Source: UBA2197 sp034370465
GTDB taxonomy: Bacteria; Desulfobacterota; Desulfuromonadia; Desulfuromonadales; UBA2197
Assembly: GCA_034370465.1 (NCBI GenBank)
Contig: JAXMLA010000076.1
Coordinates: 1 to 7,861, forward strand
Length of the DNA: 7,861 nt
Reading direction: 5' to 3'
The notes below the pieces were generated by a model. The model was not told the origin of the DNA. It saw nothing but the letters and a program-made list of their open reading frames with translations, and ran no database searches. Shown here piece after piece: positions 6,030 through 7,861 of this stretch. Each line of letters begins with the position of its first letter. Within the stretch, counting starts at the first letter, position 1. Made by a program: the position numbers and the translations under genes.

Positions 6030-7220
6030 ATGCGTATAACTCCTGCCCCGGAACTCCGTTCCCGCTGTAGCCGCCTCCAGGAGCTCATGCAAAAAGAGGG
6101 CTTCGACGCCATCATCATGATGCAGAATGCCGACCTCTTTTACTTTACCGGTACAATTCAACAAGGAATTCTTTATCTCCCGGTCACCGGGGAGCCCCTC
6201 TACTTTGTCCGCAAAGATTTCGGCCGGGCACGGATGGAATCGGGACTGAAAGAGATCATCCCGCTCAAGAGTCCCAAGGATCTCCCGGCCCTGATTCAGG
6301 ACTTCGGTCTAGGTCTGCCGCAAAAGCTCGGCATGGAGTTCGATGTCCTCTCTGTCGAGCTTTTCCAGCGCATCAGTAAAGTCTTTCCGCAAGCAGTAAC
6401 GAGCAATGCCACCGATCTGATCCGCCGCGTCCGCGCCATCAAATCCGATTACGAAATTTCGATCATCAAAGACTGTGCCCTGCAGATTGACCGCGTACAT
6501 CAACGCGCCAAAGAGGTGATCAAAGTCGGCATGACCGAGCTCGAACTCGCCGCTGAGCTTGAATATTGTGCGCGCCGTGAAGGGCACCCCGGCGTCATTC
6601 GCATGCGCTCCTACAACGGTGAGCTCTTTTACGGACAGATCACCTCCGGCACCGACAGTGCCGCCCCGGCCTACTGCGACACCCCCTTAGGCGGCATGGG
6701 CCTCACCCCGGCGGTCGGCCAAGGGGCGAGCTATCGCCGCATCCGCGCTGGGGAGGCGATCATCGTCGACTTTTGCGGCGCCTTTGACGGCTATCTCGCC
6801 GACCAGACCCGGGTCTTCTGCATCGACGGCCTCCCCGAGAAGCTGCACCGTGCCTACGACGACATGATCCGTATCGAAAACCGCCTGAAAGAGATCGCCA
6901 GGCCCGGCGTCAGCTGGGGGGGGATTTACGACAACTGTTATCAATACGCCTGCGAACTCGGTTATCAGGAGAGCTTCATGGGGAATCCCGGCGCGCAGGT
7001 CTCCTTTATCGGTCACGGCGTCGGCATCGAGATCGATGAATACCCCTTTATCGCTCGCGGCTTCCACGATCGCGTCCTTGAAACCGGTATGGTCTTCGCC
7101 TTTGAACCGAAAGCGGTCTTTGCCGGGCTTGGCGCTGTCGGCATCGAAAACACCTTCCGGGTCGCCGACGACGGCATCAAACACCTGACCTTTTCCAGTG
7201 AAGAACTCGTCATCCTTTAA
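6030..7220 (+). CDS. M24 family metallopeptidase-like protein (aminopeptidase P / creatinase fold)
   Basis: The 396-residue protein has the two-domain layout of M24B enzymes: a creatinase-like N-terminal domain (about 8-135, with NADLFYFTG at 33-41) and a pita-bread catalytic domain (about 142-390). All five metal ligands are visible: D247 (IIVDF), D258 (LADQT, 11 residues on), H329 (GHGVGIEIDE), E359 (FAFEP) and E373 (GIENTF). The non-metal histidines of E. coli aminopeptidase P seem absent by eye alignment. Its H243 falls at about A214, H350 at S325 and H361 at D336. The protein may thus belong to a subgroup with another substrate, so Xaa-Pro aminopeptidase should be taken as a family label only. 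No signal peptide is seen and a cytoplasmic location is likely. An upstream in-frame TTG at 5976 was rejected in favour of the ATG with AAGGAGA. The gene is divergent from phoH and 18 bp upstream of an amidotransferase gene, probably in one operon. Confidence 0.9.
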   Translation: MRITPAPELRSRCSRLQELMQKEGFDAIIMMQNADLFYFTGTIQQGILYLPVTGEPLYFVRKDFGRARMESGLKEIIPLKSPKDLPALIQDFGLGLPQKLGMEFDVLSVELFQRISKVFPQAVTSNATDLIRRVRAIKSDYEISIIKDCALQIDRVHQRAKEVIKVGMTELELAAELEYCARREGHPGVIRMRSYNGELFYGQITSGTDSAAPAYCDTPLGGMGLTPAVGQGASYRRIRAGEAIIVDFCGAFDGYLADQTRVFCIDGLPEKLHRAYDDMIRIENRLKEIARPGVSWGGIYDNCYQYACELGYQESFMGNPGAQVSFIGHGVGIEIDEYPFIARGFHDRVLETGMVFAFEPKAVFAGLGAVGIENTFRVADDGIKHLTFSSEELVIL

Positions 7221-7228
7221 GACCACTC

Positions 7229-7233
7229 AGGAG
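7229..7233 (+). promoter_or_regulatory. Shine-Dalgarno of the amidotransferase gene
   Basis: AGGAG lies 5 nt before the ATG at 7239-7241, in the 18-bp gap after the M24 stop. The short gap supports co-transcription with the M24 gene. Confidence 0.65.
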
Positions 7234-7238
7234 CAGCG

Positions 7239-7861
7239 ATGCACGCCGTCATCCTCCAACACCATCCGATCGAAGGGCCGGGAAGTCTCACCCCCTGGCT
7301 GGCCCGCCACGCCTCGACGACTCGGATCGTCCGCCTTTACGCCGGCGAGGAGTGTCCAACTCCGGACGCTGTCGATCTTCTGATCATCCTCGGCGGGTCG
7401 ATGAGCGTGAATGACGAAGGGGAATTCCCCTGGCTTGTCGCCGAAAAAGTTTTCATCCGCCAGGTCATAAACCGCCGGCGGCCAGTCGTCGGCATCTGTC
7501 TCGGCTCGCAACTGATTGCCAGCGCTTTGGGAGCCGAGGTCAAAGCGAACCCGCACAAAGAGATCGGCTGGCTGCCGATTGAAGGGCTGGCAGTGAACGC
7601 CCCCCTCACCCTCCCCTCAACCACTGTCTTTCAGTGGCATTGCGACACCTTCGCTCTCCCGACCGGCGCCATCCTCCTCGCCCGCTCTTCAGCCTGCGGC
7701 CATCAAGCCTTTTTGTATCAAGACAACGTCCTGGCGCTGCAATTTCACCTGGAATGTACCCCGGAACTTGTGCAGCGCTTTATCGCAACCGGCAGTGACG
7801 AACTCGTCGATGCCCCCTTTATCCAAAGCCCGCAAGAAATTCTTGCTGCCCCCACGGAACT
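7239..7861 (+). CDS. Stand-alone class I glutamine amidotransferase-like protein (3' end cut by window edge)
   Basis: I translated 207 codons from the ATG at 7239; the frame is open to the window end, and the family is usually around 230-240 residues, so perhaps 30 are missing. The fold is the class I glutamine amidotransferase (GATase1) type. Visible features are LLIILGGSMSVND (47-59), nucleophile C87 in VVGICLGSQLIASALGA (83-99), and the His-Glu pair H170 and E172 in LQFHLE (167-172). These enzymes hydrolyse glutamine or gamma-glutamyl amides. With no synthetase domain attached, it could be a gamma-glutamyl hydrolase or a partner subunit; the sequence does not say which. QFHLE in place of QFHPE is common in the free-standing GuaA-like subgroup. 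AGGAG lies 5 nt before the ATG. It follows the M24 gene by 18 bp on the same strand, so the two are likely co-expressed. Confidence 0.88.
   Translation, partial: MHAVILQHHPIEGPGSLTPWLARHASTTRIVRLYAGEECPTPDAVDLLIILGGSMSVNDEGEFPWLVAEKVFIRQVINRRRPVVGICLGSQLIASALGAEVKANPHKEIGWLPIEGLAVNAPLTLPSTTVFQWHCDTFALPTGAILLARSSACGHQAFLYQDNVLALQFHLECTPELVQRFIATGSDELVDAPFIQSPQEILAAPTE

Noticed and set aside
6687..7226. Minus-strand open frame (179 codons) opposite the M24 gene
   Set aside because: Shadow of the M24 catalytic domain; Asp/Ala-rich and without motifs.

Overview
The window is an ordinary chromosomal housekeeping segment, most likely from a Desulfuromonadales (Geobacter/Desulfuromonas/Pelobacter-type) deltaproteobacterium. 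That assignment is inferred. The DNA is moderately GC-rich. Gene order combines the Firmicute string phoH-yqfF-ybeY-dgkA with the gammaproteobacterial string ybeZ(phoH)-ybeY-ybeX(corC)-lnt, and the dgkA gene is a kinase-phosphatase fusion of a kind I associate with that group. No mobile element, CRISPR array, tRNA, rRNA or strong terminator was seen.

From 5919 down to 1 (minus strand) runs a tightly packed operon, listed in transcription order. It holds phoH/ybeZ (ATPase), a 782-residue 7TM-HD phosphodiesterase (PgpH/YqfF type), ybeY (rRNA endonuclease), a fused DgkA-PAP2 lipid kinase/phosphatase, corC/ybeX (CBS protein) and the N-terminal two fifths of lnt (apolipoprotein N-acyltransferase). 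Junctions are ATGA overlaps (phoH/HD and ybeY/dgkA), a TAATG overlap (corC/lnt), a 30-nt gap (dgkA/corC) and an unusually long 101-nt overlap (HD/ybeY). Themes are rRNA/ribosome quality (PhoH, YbeY, possibly CorC), nucleotide signalling (HD) and envelope lipid metabolism (DgkA-PAP2, Lnt). Two starts are non-ATG: GTG for ybeY and TTG for corC. Both are supported by good Shine-Dalgarno (SD) sequences.

A 110-bp divergent intergenic region (5920-6029) separates this operon from two plus-strand genes. These are an M24-family metalloenzyme (6030-7220) and, 18 bp further on, a stand-alone class I glutamine amidotransferase that runs off the window end.

Nothing here looks like a new defence or mobile system. 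The points most worth a second look are the DgkA-PAP2 fusion with altered PAP2 motifs, the 101-nt coding overlap, and the M24 protein that keeps all five metal ligands but appears to lack the usual non-metal active-site histidines.
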